From assembly GCA_963780815.1 (NCBI GenBank), contig CAWADG010000010.1, positions 124,001-188,000 of the forward strand: a DNA stretch of 64,000 bases, read 5' to 3'. Positions 35,465 through 43,739 of this stretch are shown one piece after another. Both the position numbers and the translations under genes were made by a program. The notes under the pieces are model-generated. The model made no database searches and was not told the origin of the DNA. It was given only the letters and a program-made list of their open reading frames with translations. Source of the stretch: VRUE01 sp963780815. GTDB taxonomy: Bacteria > Actinomycetota > Thermoleophilia > Solirubrobacterales > 70-9. How positions within the stretch are numbered: position 1 is the stretch's first letter; every line of letters begins with the position of its first letter.

Positions 35465-35830
35465 ATGGACGATCTGGGCGAGCCGAGCTCCTACCTGACG
35501 CTGCAGCCCGGCGCGCCCGTCTACTCGAGCGACGGCGAGAGGCTGGGCTCGGTCGAGCACGTCCTCGCCGACCCCGAGGTCGACGTCTTCGACGGGATCG
35601 TCCTCGACACCAGCGTCCTTCCGGGCGGCCACCGGTTCGCCGATGCGCCCCAGGTCGAGGAGGTCTACGAGCGCGGAGTCGTCCTCACGGTGAGCGCGAA
35701 GGAGGCCGAGGGCCTGCCGGAGCCGAGCGCCAATCCCGGTTCCATCGAGGCAGGCCCCGACGACCTGGCACCCGGCGGCCTCAGCGACAAGCTGCGCCGC
35801 GCCTGGGACCTGATCTCCGGCAACTACTGA
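35465..35830 (+). CDS. PRC-barrel domain protein
   Basis: 121 residues. LQPGAPVYSSDGERLGSVEH and VFDGIVLDTS are the two strands typical of a PRC barrel (about 14-60); VYERGVVLTVSAKEAEGLPE closes the domain. The tail GLSDKLRRAWDLISGNY is helical. PRC barrels occur in RNA processing and membrane-stress proteins; exact role unknown. The ATG at 35465 has TATAGG ten bases upstream. Confidence 0.75.
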   Translation: MDDLGEPSSYLTLQPGAPVYSSDGERLGSVEHVLADPEVDVFDGIVLDTSVLPGGHRFADAPQVEEVYERGVVLTVSAKEAEGLPEPSANPGSIEAGPDDLAPGGLSDKLRRAWDLISGNY

Positions 35831-35850
35831 CGCCGCCGGCGCGATTTCTC

Positions 35851-35856
35851 TAGGAT
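35851..35856 (+). promoter_or_regulatory. -10 box TAGGAT of the FKBP gene
   Basis: Eight bases before the GTG at 35865; supports that start. Confidence 0.45.
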
Positions 35857-35864
35857 GCGCCGCC

Positions 35865-36347
35865 GTGAGAGTGCTCATATCGACAGTGGCGGCCTGCGCC
35901 GCGATCGCGATCGCCGGCTGCGGCGGCGGCGACTCGACCACCGGGTCCGAAGCGGAATCGCCCGAATCGTCGGCGACCACCACCAAGCCGGTCGTCAAGC
36001 CGCCGAAGGGCGCGCCCCCGAAGCAGCTCGAGAGCAAGGACCTGGTCGAAGGCAGTGGCGAAGAAGCCAAATCCGGCGACGAAGTCAGCGTCGACTACGT
36101 CGGGGTCAACTACAAGAGCGGCAAGGAATTCGACTCGTCCTGGAGCCGGAACGAACCGTTCACCTTCACCCTCGGCGCCCATGAAGTGATCCCGGGGTGG
36201 GACGCGGGCGTCGAAGGCATGAAGGTCGGCGGCCGGCGCGAGCTGATCATTCCGCCGGAACTCGCCTACGGCAAGACCGGAAGCCCGCCGGTGATCCCGC
36301 CGAACGAAACGCTGGTCTTCGTGATCGACCTACGCGAAGTCAACTGA
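35865..36347 (+). CDS. FKBP-type peptidyl-prolyl isomerase, lipoprotein
   Basis: 160 residues. Signal peptide with lipobox IAGCGGG (Cys about residue 19), a Ser/Thr/Pro-rich spacer, then an FKBP domain (about 55-160): VDYVGVNYKSGKEFDSSW, FTLGAHEVIPGWDAGVEGMK, RRELIIPPELAYG and LVFVIDLREV. Extracytoplasmic foldase anchored to the membrane. GTG start supported by TAGGAT eight bases upstream. Its stop overlaps a probable CTG start of the next gene. Confidence 0.92.
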   Translation: MRVLISTVAACAAIAIAGCGGGDSTTGSEAESPESSATTTKPVVKPPKGAPPKQLESKDLVEGSGEEAKSGDEVSVDYVGVNYKSGKEFDSSWSRNEPFTFTLGAHEVIPGWDAGVEGMKVGGRRELIIPPELAYGKTGSPPVIPPNETLVFVIDLREVN

Positions 36348-37372
36348 GCCGCGCGGCCCTCGCCGAGCGCCTCTCCTCCCAGGGCCTGACGGCCCCACTG
36401 CCCGGCCCGGTCGCGGTCGCCGAGCGCCTGCTCGCGATCCAGGGTCAGGACCCGCGCGGGGCGCGGCTCGCGGTGCGGGCGCGGGCCGAGGGGCTTACAG
36501 CGGCCGACATCGACCGGGCGCTAACCGAGGACCGGACCCTGCTGGTCACCTGGCTCAACCGGGGGACCCTGCACCTGGTGCGGAGTGAGGACTACCCCTG
36601 GCTGCAGGCGCTGACGACCCCGCCCCTGCTGACCGGCAACGCAGCCCGGCTGCGCCAGGAGGGCGTCGACGACCGCGAGGCCGGGCGGGCGGTGGCGACG
36701 ATCGAGCGGACGCTCGCCGCCGAGGGGCCGATGACCAGGTTCCAGCTCCGCGACCACCTCGACGCCGCCGGCATCCGGACCGCCGGCCAGGCTTTCGTCC
36801 ACCTGGTGATGCTCGCCTGCCTGCGGGGGCTGGTGGTGCGGGGGCCGATGGTGGGGAAGCAGCATGCCTATGTCCTCGTCCGCGACTGGCTCGGGGAGCA
36901 GCCGCCAGTCGATCGCGACGCGGCGCTCGCCGAGCTCGCCCGGCGCTACCTCGCCGGGCACGCACCGGCGTCGGACCGCGACCTTGCCAAGTGGGCGGGG
37001 CTGCCGCTGCGGGATGCCCGCGCCGCACTCGCCTCGATCGCCTCCGAGCTCGAGGACGCGGGGCGGGGAGCGGTGCGGCTGCACGGCGGGGCCCCAGGCT
37101 CGACCCGGATGCCGCAGCCGCGGCTGCTCGGCGCCTTCGACCCGACGCTCCTGGGCTGGGCCTCGCGCGAGGAGATCACAGGCGACGGAGAGTCGCGGAT
37201 CGTCAGCGGCGGGATCTTCAGGCCCTATGGGCTGGTCGGCGGTCGCGCCGCCGCGGTCTGGAAATGGGCCGGCGGCGAGGTCGCGCTCGAGCCGTTCGCC
37301 GAGATCTCGGGCCGCGCCTCCCGGGCGCTCGTACGGGAGGCCGCCGATCTCGCCCGGTTTCTTGCATCCTGA
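36344..37372 (+). CDS. AlkZ/YcaQ-like winged-helix DNA glycosylase family protein
   Basis: 342 residues if started at CTG 36344. The HTH_42 family pattern is visible: AVAERLLAIQGQDPRGARLA with a Gln-x-Gln motif (Gln33, Gln35) like the catalytic pair of AlkZ, which unhooks DNA crosslinks. Later come VTWLNRGTLHLV, GPMTRFQLRDHL and a C-terminal IVSGGIFRPYGLVGGRAAAVWKW-like strand region. No ATG, GTG or TTG occurs in frame near the N-terminus, while CTG overlaps the FKBP TGA stop (CTGA), analogous to ATGA coupling. Start therefore unusual. Confidence 0.78.
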   Translation: MSRAALAERLSSQGLTAPLPGPVAVAERLLAIQGQDPRGARLAVRARAEGLTAADIDRALTEDRTLLVTWLNRGTLHLVRSEDYPWLQALTTPPLLTGNAARLRQEGVDDREAGRAVATIERTLAAEGPMTRFQLRDHLDAAGIRTAGQAFVHLVMLACLRGLVVRGPMVGKQHAYVLVRDWLGEQPPVDRDAALAELARRYLAGHAPASDRDLAKWAGLPLRDARAALASIASELEDAGRGAVRLHGGAPGSTRMPQPRLLGAFDPTLLGWASREEITGDGESRIVSGGIFRPYGLVGGRAAAVWKWAGGEVALEPFAEISGRASRALVREAADLARFLAS

Positions 37373-37430
37373 GCGGATCTTGACGATTGGGCTCCAGTCG
37401 GAGGGGTATCCGGTCGATATGGAGGCAACG

Positions 37431-37793
37431 ATGAGCACCGTGGATGCCCCCACCGTGATCGAGACGCTGATGGAGATCGAGCGTCAGCTCGCCGAGGGAG
37501 ACGGCACGACCTACCAGGATCGCCTCAGCGACGACGCCATCGTCGTCCTTCCCGGCAGGGTCCTCGACAAGTCCACGACCGTCGCGGTGATGGGCGGGTC
37601 GCCGGCATGGGATGGGCTCGAGTTCCGTAACGGCCGCCTTCACGTGCTCGGCGAGGACACGGCGATCCTCACCTACCGCTTCGAGGGCCGCCGCGGCTAC
37701 GAACGCTACGACGCGGTCCTCTCGAGCACCTACGTGCGCGGGCACGGCGGCGAGTGGGAACTCGCCTTCCACCAGCAGACCCCGCTGCCCTGA
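37431..37793 (+). CDS. SnoaL/NTF2-like (DUF4440-type) protein
   Basis: 120 residues with the cone-shaped NTF2-like layout: a helix (VIETLMEIERQLAEGDG), then strands DDAIVVLPG, WDGLEFRNGRLHVLGEDTAILTY and EWELAFHQQTP. DUF4440 proteins bind or transform small ligands; here no catalytic residue is evident. GGAGG five bases before ATG 37431 fixes the start; an ATG twelve bases upstream is less likely. Confidence 0.75.
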   Translation: MSTVDAPTVIETLMEIERQLAEGDGTTYQDRLSDDAIVVLPGRVLDKSTTVAVMGGSPAWDGLEFRNGRLHVLGEDTAILTYRFEGRRGYERYDAVLSSTYVRGHGGEWELAFHQQTPLP

Positions 37794-37853
37794 CCATCGT
37801 CCGCCGAGGCGCACCGGCTTGCCGCCGGGACGCACCTGCTTGGATAGGGCGCG

Positions 37854-38564
37854 ATGGCCGCGTCGTTGACAGTCCCGGAGCGTTTCAACGGCCCGCTCGA
37901 GAACGGCAACGGCGGCTACTCGGCGGGGATCGCCGCGGCGCTGCTCGAGGGCCCCGTCGAGGCGACACTGCGGAGCCCGGTGCCCCTCGACACGCCGCTG
38001 GCGCCGATCGTCGAGGACGGAACCGCGCGGCTCCTCGACCGCGACCGGGTGATCGTCGAGGCGCGGCGGGTGCCCGCTTTCGAGATCGAGGTCCCGGCCC
38101 CGGTCTCGCCGGAGCAGGCCCGCGAGGCCATGGGCCGCTACCCGGGGGAAGAGGAGGGACCGTTCAGCCGCTGCTTCGTCTGCGGCCTCGCCCGCGAGGA
38201 CAGCCTTGGAGTCTTCTCCGGCCGGGTCGAGGGCCGCGAGGTCGTCGCCTCGACCTGGACGCCGCCCGATTGGACCGCCGGCGAGGACGGCCGCGCCCGC
38301 CCCGAGTTCGTCTGGTCCGTCCTCGACTGCCCGACCTTCTTCGGCGCCTTCATCGACGTCGAGGAGCTGCCGCTCAGCTTCCTCGGCCGGATCACGGCGC
38401 GGATCGATTCCCTCCCCGCGATCGGCGAGGAGCATGTGCTGATGTCGTGGCCGCTCGGCATCAACGGTCGCAAGGCCGAATCGGGAGTGGCACTGCTCAC
38501 CGCCACCGGCGAGGTGCTGGCGGCGGCGAGGGCAGTTCTGATCGAAGCGAAGAAAGGAGAATGA
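37854..38564 (+). CDS. Hotdog-fold thioesterase-like protein
   Basis: 236 residues. GPLENGNGGYSAGIAAALL and the later PEFVWSVLDCPTFFGAF resemble double-hotdog acyl-CoA thioesterase-like proteins; a CFVCG pair (about 103-107) may bind metal or be structural. Acyl-CoA as substrate is inferred from fold only. ATGA overlap with the next gene. Confidence 0.6.
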   Translation: MAASLTVPERFNGPLENGNGGYSAGIAAALLEGPVEATLRSPVPLDTPLAPIVEDGTARLLDRDRVIVEARRVPAFEIEVPAPVSPEQAREAMGRYPGEEEGPFSRCFVCGLAREDSLGVFSGRVEGREVVASTWTPPDWTAGEDGRARPEFVWSVLDCPTFFGAFIDVEELPLSFLGRITARIDSLPAIGEEHVLMSWPLGINGRKAESGVALLTATGEVLAAARAVLIEAKKGE

Positions 38565-38932
38565 TGGGACGTCCAGTTGTGCACTTCGAGGTGATCGGCA
38601 CCGACGGCGAGCGGCTCCAGAGCTACTACTCAGAGCTGTTCGAGTGGGACATCGACGCCAACAACGAGATGAAATACGGCCTCGTCGATCGCGCGGTGAA
38701 CTCCAACAGCGAAGGCATCGGCCTCGGCGGCGGAGTCGGCCAGGGGCCCGACGGCTACGAGGGCCATGTCACCTTCTACGTCGAAGTGCCGGACGTCGAG
38801 GCGGCGCTGTCGAAGGCAGAGGAGCTCGGCGGCAGCCGGGTGATGGGCCCGGAGACGATCATGGGCCGGATGGTCCTCGGCCAGTTCAAGGACCCGGCCG
38901 GGAACATGATCGGCCTGATCCAGGGCAGCTAG
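38561..38932 (+). CDS. VOC/glyoxalase family protein
   Basis: 123 residues: GRPVVHFEVIGTDGERLQSYYSELF and HVTFYVEVPDVEAALSKAEELG, ending LGQFKDPAGNMIGLIQ. Vicinal-oxygen-chelate fold, two beta-alpha-beta-beta-beta modules. Metal-ligand positions are partly kept (His7, Glu9); activity unknown. Two consecutive ATGs (38561, 38564); AAGGAG spacing favours the second. Its TAG stop overlaps the glyS stop on the other strand (CTAG). Confidence 0.85.
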   Translation: MMGRPVVHFEVIGTDGERLQSYYSELFEWDIDANNEMKYGLVDRAVNSNSEGIGLGGGVGQGPDGYEGHVTFYVEVPDVEAALSKAEELGGSRVMGPETIMGRMVLGQFKDPAGNMIGLIQGS

Positions 38933-40317
38933 CCCAGCTTCGGGCTCTGCCAGGGCTGCTCGAGGCGGCCGGAGAGCTCGTCGGCGAGGCCCTCGATCGG
39001 CACCCGCACCTGCTCGAGCGAGTCGCGGTCGCGGAGGGTGACGGTGTCGTCCTCCATCGTCTGGCCGTCGACTGTGATCCCCCAGGGGGTGCCGATCTCG
39101 TCCTGGCGGCGGTAGCGCTTGCCGATCGAGCCGCCCTCGTCGAACTCGGCCGGGACCCGCCGGCGCAGGCTCGCGAAGACCTCGCGGGCCCTCTCCGGCA
39201 TGCCCTCCTTCGAGACGAGGGGCATTACCGCGACCTTGACCGGCGCCAGCTTCGGGTGCAGGCGCAGCACCGTGCGCTTGCGGCCCTCGACCTCCTCGAC
39301 GTCGTAGGCGTCGACGAGGAAGGCGAGTGCGGCCCGATCCGCGCCCGCGGCCGGCTCGATCACGTAGGGGACGTAGCGCTCCTTCGTCCCCTGGTCGAAG
39401 TACTCGAGCTTCTCGCCGCTGAGCCTGGCGTGCTGGGTCAGGTCGAAGTCGCCGCGGTTGGCGATCCCCTCGAGCTCCGACCACCCGATCGGGAACAGGT
39501 ACTCGATGTCGCTCGTCGCCGAGGAGTAGTGGGAGAGCTCGTCGGCGCCGTGCGGCCGGACACGCAGCAGATCGGGTCGGATGCCGAGCTCGGTGTACCA
39601 GCGCTCGCGCTCCTCGATCCAGGCCCGGTGCCACTTTTCGGCGTCGGCCGGCGGGACGAAGAACTCCATCTCCATCTGCTCGAACTCGCGGGTGCGGAAG
39701 ATGAAGTTGCCGGGGGTGATCTCGTTGCGGAACGACTTGCCGATCTGGGCGATCCCGAACGGCGGCTTCTTACGGGCGAAGCCGAGGACGTTCTTGAAGT
39801 TGATGAAGATCCCCTGCGCCGTCTCCGGCCGCAGGTAGACGGTCGAGCCCTGGTCCGCGACCGGCCCGACGTGGGTCTCGAACATGAGGTTGAACTGGCG
39901 CGGCTCGGAGAGCTCGCCGCCGCACTCGGGGCAGCGCAGCTCGGCGTTGGGATCGCCGCCTTCGGCCTCGACCGCCTCTCGCAGGTGGTCCTCGCGCCAG
40001 CGTTTCTTGCACTCGCCCAGGCACTGGACGAGCGGGTCGGTGAAGCCCTCGAGGTGGCCCGAGGCCTCCCAGACCCGCGGGTGCTGGAGGATCGCCGAGT
40101 CGAGGGCGACGATGTCGTCGCGGTCCTGCAGCATCGCCCGCCACCACTCGCCCTTGACGTTGTTCTTCAGCAGCACCCCGTAGTGGCCGTAGTCGTAGGT
40201 CGAGCCGAGGCCGCCGTAGATCTCGGAGGAGGGAAAGACGAAGCCGCGCCGTTTGCAAAGCGCGACGATCTCCTCCATCGTCACCGTGTCGGGTCTGGTC
40301 TCGGGGGTAGCCGCCAT
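38929..40317 (-). CDS. glyS: Glycyl-tRNA synthetase, dimeric (alpha2) type
   Basis: Charges tRNA-Gly. 462 residues with class-II motifs: RGFVFPSSEIYGGLGSTYDY near the N-terminus, PRQFNLMFETHVGPV, LRPETAQGIFINFKNVL, GKSFRNEITPGNFIFRTREF and a C-terminal anticodon-binding domain (VKVAVMPLVSKEGMPERA). This is the eukaryote/archaea-like form, not the bacterial alpha2beta2 enzyme. CPECGG suggests a zinc site. Divergent to the FmdB gene with paired -10 boxes; convergent overlap with VOC. Confidence 0.95.
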   Translation of the reverse strand: MAATPETRPDTVTMEEIVALCKRRGFVFPSSEIYGGLGSTYDYGHYGVLLKNNVKGEWWRAMLQDRDDIVALDSAILQHPRVWEASGHLEGFTDPLVQCLGECKKRWREDHLREAVEAEGGDPNAELRCPECGGELSEPRQFNLMFETHVGPVADQGSTVYLRPETAQGIFINFKNVLGFARKKPPFGIAQIGKSFRNEITPGNFIFRTREFEQMEMEFFVPPADAEKWHRAWIEERERWYTELGIRPDLLRVRPHGADELSHYSSATSDIEYLFPIGWSELEGIANRGDFDLTQHARLSGEKLEYFDQGTKERYVPYVIEPAAGADRAALAFLVDAYDVEEVEGRKRTVLRLHPKLAPVKVAVMPLVSKEGMPERAREVFASLRRRVPAEFDEGGSIGKRYRRQDEIGTPWGITVDGQTMEDDTVTLRDRDSLEQVRVPIEGLADELSGRLEQPWQSPKLG

Positions 40318-40326
40318 TCCGGGAAC

Positions 40327-40348
40327 GGTATAGAGCGGCTGCGATAAT
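40327..40348. promoter_or_regulatory. Divergent -10 boxes of glyS and the FmdB gene
   Basis: TATACC (minus, 40327-40332) lies nine bases before the glyS ATG; GATAAT (plus, 40343-40348) lies twelve bases before the fmdB ATG. The two promoters must overlap in a 43-base gap. Confidence 0.5.
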
Positions 40349-40360
40349 CGCCCGTCCCCG

Positions 40361-40669
40361 ATGCCGATCTACGAGTACAAGTGCGAGAACGGGCACGTCT
40401 TCGACGTGATCCAGAAGATGAGCGACGAGCCGCTTACCGAGTGCCAGGAGTGCGGCGCGCCGGCCGAGCGCGTCCTCCACCCGGTCGCCGTCCACTTCAA
40501 GGGGTCGGGCTTCTACAACACCGACTACGGGCGCAAGAAGGGCGGCGGCAAGGACGGGTCCGGGTCGGAGAGCTCGGGCGAGTCGAAATCCTCGGACTCG
40601 GGCTCATCGGACTCAGGCAAGTCCGACTCGAAGTCGGGCGACAAGGCGAAGGCCTCGACCGCCGACTAA
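40361..40669 (+). CDS. FmdB-family zinc-ribbon protein with Ser/Asp/Lys tail
   Basis: 102 residues. The N-terminal zinc ribbon is MPIYEYKCENGHVFDV, then CQECGAPAERVL; the family usually shows four Cys, and here Cys8, Cys28 and Cys31 with His12 are visible. Residues about 60-102 are low-complexity Ser/Gly/Asp/Lys, likely disordered. Role unknown, perhaps RNA or regulatory. Stop overlaps the convergent LytR-CpsA-Psr gene. Confidence 0.85.
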   Translation: MPIYEYKCENGHVFDVIQKMSDEPLTECQECGAPAERVLHPVAVHFKGSGFYNTDYGRKKGGGKDGSGSESSGESKSSDSGSSDSGKSDSKSGDKAKASTAD

Positions 40670-41898
40670 CCCATCAGCTGCTTCACGGCCCGGCGCCGCT
40701 CGGACTCGGGCACTTCGATGCTCGATTCGGGGCCTTCGAGGTCGCAGCCCGAATTCTGGCCCGAGCAGAGGACATCGGCTTCGGAATCACCGCCGATCGC
40801 CGCGGCGAGGACCAGCTGCGGCATCGTGAAGAAGCCCATGTCGCTGACGAACGCTTTCGGCGCCTCCCAGCCGATGATCGGGCCCTTGATGAAGTTGTAG
40901 GGGAGGCGCAGGGGGTCGGTGAGCCGGCCCTTGATGCCGCTGATCACTTCCTGCTGGGCGCGCTCGCGGTCGAAGTCGTTGTATCCGAGGGTGAAGGCGC
41001 TCGGCCCCGGCCCCGGGCATTCGCTCGGCTCGCGGATCCGGGCGTAGGTGAGTGCCTGCTGCCCGTCGAGGGTGTGCTCGCCCTTGCCGAGCCGCAGGGT
41101 GTAGCCGCCCTGGCCGCCGCCGGCGCCGCCGGCGATGTCGGCGCAGATCTTGACCGGCACGTCGACCTTGACCCCGCCGACGGCGTCGATCAGGTCTTCG
41201 AACCCGGAGAAATCGACGATCGCGACGTGGTCGACCTTGATGTTGAGGAAGCTCTCGACCGCCTGGATCTCCGCCTTGGCGCCGCCGTAGGCATAGGCGG
41301 CGTTGATCTTCTGCGGGTTCTGCCCTGGGATCTCCGCGTAGGAGTCGCGGGGGATCGAGAGTTTGTTGAACTTGCCGCCGCCGGCGCGGATCAGCATCAG
41401 GGTGTCGGCGCGGAACTGGCCGACCGAACAGGAGCCGTGCGGCGCGTCGCCGTGCGCCTGCTGTTCGAAGCACTCCTGGGTGGGCGCCGCGCCGGGCTCG
41501 GCGGTTTCCGGCGATCGGGCATCGGTCCCGAGGACGAGGATCGTCTGCGGCTTGAACAGCAGGAAGGGGTTGCCGTGCAGCGCCGACTTCGCTTCGCCGG
41601 AGAGCTGGAAGGCCTGGAGCTGGGCCGAGACCGCGAACGCGAGGAAGCTGATGAAGATCCAGCCGAGCGCCGCCAGGCCGACCCATTTGAGGACCCGCTT
41701 GCCGGTGATCCGCGAACCGCCGGCGCCCTTCTCGCGGTCGCTTCCGCGACCGCGACCGGGCAGCCGGGGGCCCCTGCCCTTACGCTCGCGCAGGCTCGAG
41801 AGGTCCGGTTTGCGGAACCTCGACAGGAGCCCCCTGCGGGACTTGTAAACCTTGTAGTCGGGCGGCTTGGACGGCCGCTGCTGATCGCTCTCGGGCAT
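40666..41898 (-). CDS. LytR-CpsA-Psr family cell-wall glycopolymer transferase
   Basis: 410 residues. A basic cytoplasmic N-terminus (about 1-70) precedes one transmembrane helix (WVGLAALGWIFISFLAFAV, about 72-92) and an extracellular LCP domain: TILVLGTDAR, FRADTLMLIRA, KLSIPRDSYAEIPG, KINAAYAYGG and LDGQQALTYARIRE with the arginines that bind polyprenyl pyrophosphate. Transfers glycopolymers to peptidoglycan. The only in-frame ATG is 41898. Confidence 0.93.
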   Translation of the reverse strand: MPESDQQRPSKPPDYKVYKSRRGLLSRFRKPDLSSLRERKGRGPRLPGRGRGSDREKGAGGSRITGKRVLKWVGLAALGWIFISFLAFAVSAQLQAFQLSGEAKSALHGNPFLLFKPQTILVLGTDARSPETAEPGAAPTQECFEQQAHGDAPHGSCSVGQFRADTLMLIRAGGGKFNKLSIPRDSYAEIPGQNPQKINAAYAYGGAKAEIQAVESFLNIKVDHVAIVDFSGFEDLIDAVGGVKVDVPVKICADIAGGAGGGQGGYTLRLGKGEHTLDGQQALTYARIREPSECPGPGPSAFTLGYNDFDRERAQQEVISGIKGRLTDPLRLPYNFIKGPIIGWEAPKAFVSDMGFFTMPQLVLAAAIGGDSEADVLCSGQNSGCDLEGPESSIEVPESERRRAVKQLMG

Positions 41899-41949
41899 GA
41901 AAGGGTTAGGAATGATGCCGATGCGCGCGGTTGACTGCGAAAACACGAG

Positions 41950-42912
41950 ATGAGCCCGGCCGAATCGATAGGCGTCGACCTCGGCGGAACGAAGATGCTG
42001 ATCGGGGTCCTCGACAGCGGCTCCGAGGTGCTCTGGGAGAGCCGCGAGGCCTCGACCGGCCAGACCGAAGAGGAGCTGGTCGAGCTTCTCGTGCGCGAGG
42101 TCGGCCAGGCGCGGGCGGAGCGCGCCGGCGTCGGCGCGATCGGGATGGGGATCCCGGCGACGATCGATCGCGAGCGCGGCGTCGCGGTCTCCGCGGTCAA
42201 CCTCCCGATCGAGGACCTGCCGCTGCGCGACCTGGTCGCGAAGCGGACCGGCCTCCCGGCTTACCTCGACAACGATGCCAACGTCGCCGCCCTGGCCGAG
42301 TTCCTCTATGGAGCCGCGAAGGGCGCCCAGAACGTCGTCATGCTGACGATCGGCACCGGGATCGGCGGCGGCCTGATCCTCAACGGCGAGCCCTACCGCG
42401 GCGCGACCGGGGCGGGCGCCGAGCTCGGCCACTTCACGATCGATATCGACGGCCCCCGCTGCCAGGGCAACTGCCCGAACCACGGCTGCCTGGAGACGAT
42501 GGCGTCGGGGACGGCGATCGGCCGCGAGGGTCGGGCGGCGGCGGAACGCGAGCCCGACTCCGCCCTCGGTGCCCTGCTCGCCGAGGGTCACGCGATCGAC
42601 GGCAGACTGGTGACCGAGGCGGCGCACTCCGGCGATCCGACCGCGATCGGCGTCCTCGAACTGATCGGGAGCCGGCTCGGAATCGGCCTCGCCGGCCTCG
42701 CCAACATCTTCGAGCCGGAAGTGATCGTGATCGGCGGCGGCGCGATCGCCGCCGGGGACCTGCTGCTCGAGCCGGCCCGCCGCGAGCTGGCCGCGCGGGC
42801 ACTGCGGCCGATGAACGGGACGCCCGTGGTCGCCGCGGAGCTCGGCGAGGACGCGGGGATGATCGGGGCGGCGGCGATGGCCCGGATCGAATTGGAGCGG
42901 CGCGGTAACTGA
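41950..42912 (+). CDS. ROK-family sugar kinase (glucokinase-like)
   Basis: 320 residues. N-terminal phosphate loop SIGVDLGGTKMLIGVLD, catalytic Asp in LDNDANVAALAE, GTGIGGGLILNG and AGAELGHFTID. The ROK zinc motif reads CQGNCPNHGCLETMASG. Phosphorylates glucose or a related sugar with ATP or polyphosphate. Its stop shares one base with the rsmI ATG (TGATG). First gene of a run with rsmI and metG. Confidence 0.9.
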   Translation: MSPAESIGVDLGGTKMLIGVLDSGSEVLWESREASTGQTEEELVELLVREVGQARAERAGVGAIGMGIPATIDRERGVAVSAVNLPIEDLPLRDLVAKRTGLPAYLDNDANVAALAEFLYGAAKGAQNVVMLTIGTGIGGGLILNGEPYRGATGAGAELGHFTIDIDGPRCQGNCPNHGCLETMASGTAIGREGRAAAEREPDSALGALLAEGHAIDGRLVTEAAHSGDPTAIGVLELIGSRLGIGLAGLANIFEPEVIVIGGGAIAAGDLLLEPARRELAARALRPMNGTPVVAAELGEDAGMIGAAAMARIELERRGN

Positions 42913-43739
42913 TGCCGGGCTCGCTGATCGTCTGCCCGACGCCGATCGGAAACCTCGACGACATCACGCTCCGGGCGCGTGACGCGCTCGTCACCGCCGA
43001 CTACATCGCCTGCGAGGACACCCGCCGCACCGGGGCGCTGCTCGACAAGCTCGGGATCCGGCCGGCGCCGCCGCTGGTCTCCAATCACGAGGGAAACGAA
43101 GCCTCGCGGGCGACCGAGCTGGCGCAGCGGATCGAGCGTGGCGATACCGTCGTCCTCGTCTCCGACGCCGGGATGCCGGCGATCTCCGACCCCGGCTTCC
43201 GGCTCGTCCGGCGCTGCATCGAACGCAGTCTCGAGGTCATCGTCCTGCCCGGCCCCTCGGTGGTGCCGGTGGCGCTCGTCGCCTCCGGCCTGCCGACCGA
43301 CCGCTGGCGCTTCGAGGGCTTCCTGCCGAAGCGCTCGGGGGAGATGGAGCGCGTCCTGCGCTCGGCCGAGACCGTGATCGCGTTCGAGTCCCCGCGCCGG
43401 GTCGGCGAGTCCCTGGCGGCGCTGGCGGCGATCGCGCCCGACCGCCCGGCCGCGGTCTGCCGCGAGCTGACCAAGATGCACGAGGAGATCGCGCGCGGCT
43501 CGCTGGCCGAACTTGCGCGGCGGTTCCGCGGCGATGTCAAAGGCGAGATCGTGCTGGTGATCGGGCCGGCCTCCTCCGAGGACCACGACCGCGACGTCGG
43601 CTTCGCGGTCGACGCGCTGCGCCACCTGGTCCAGTCGGGGGCGCGGCCGCGGGCGGCGGCGAGCGTCGTCGCGGCGCTGACCGGAACCAGGGCAAACGAC
43701 CTCTACCGTGCGTTGACCGGCAGGGAGCCCAGACAGTGA
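42912..43739 (+). CDS. rsmI: 16S rRNA (cytidine1402-2'-O)-methyltransferase
   Basis: 275 residues. Family signatures LIVCPTPIGNLDDITLRA, YIACEDTRRTGALLDKLGI and VVLVSDAGMPAISDPGFRLV are present, plus PGPSVVPVALVASGLPTDRW. Methylates C1402 of 16S rRNA in the decoding centre using SAM. Overlaps metG by GTGA. Confidence 0.95.
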   Translation: MPGSLIVCPTPIGNLDDITLRARDALVTADYIACEDTRRTGALLDKLGIRPAPPLVSNHEGNEASRATELAQRIERGDTVVLVSDAGMPAISDPGFRLVRRCIERSLEVIVLPGPSVVPVALVASGLPTDRWRFEGFLPKRSGEMERVLRSAETVIAFESPRRVGESLAALAAIAPDRPAAVCRELTKMHEEIARGSLAELARRFRGDVKGEIVLVIGPASSEDHDRDVGFAVDALRHLVQSGARPRAAASVVAALTGTRANDLYRALTGREPRQ

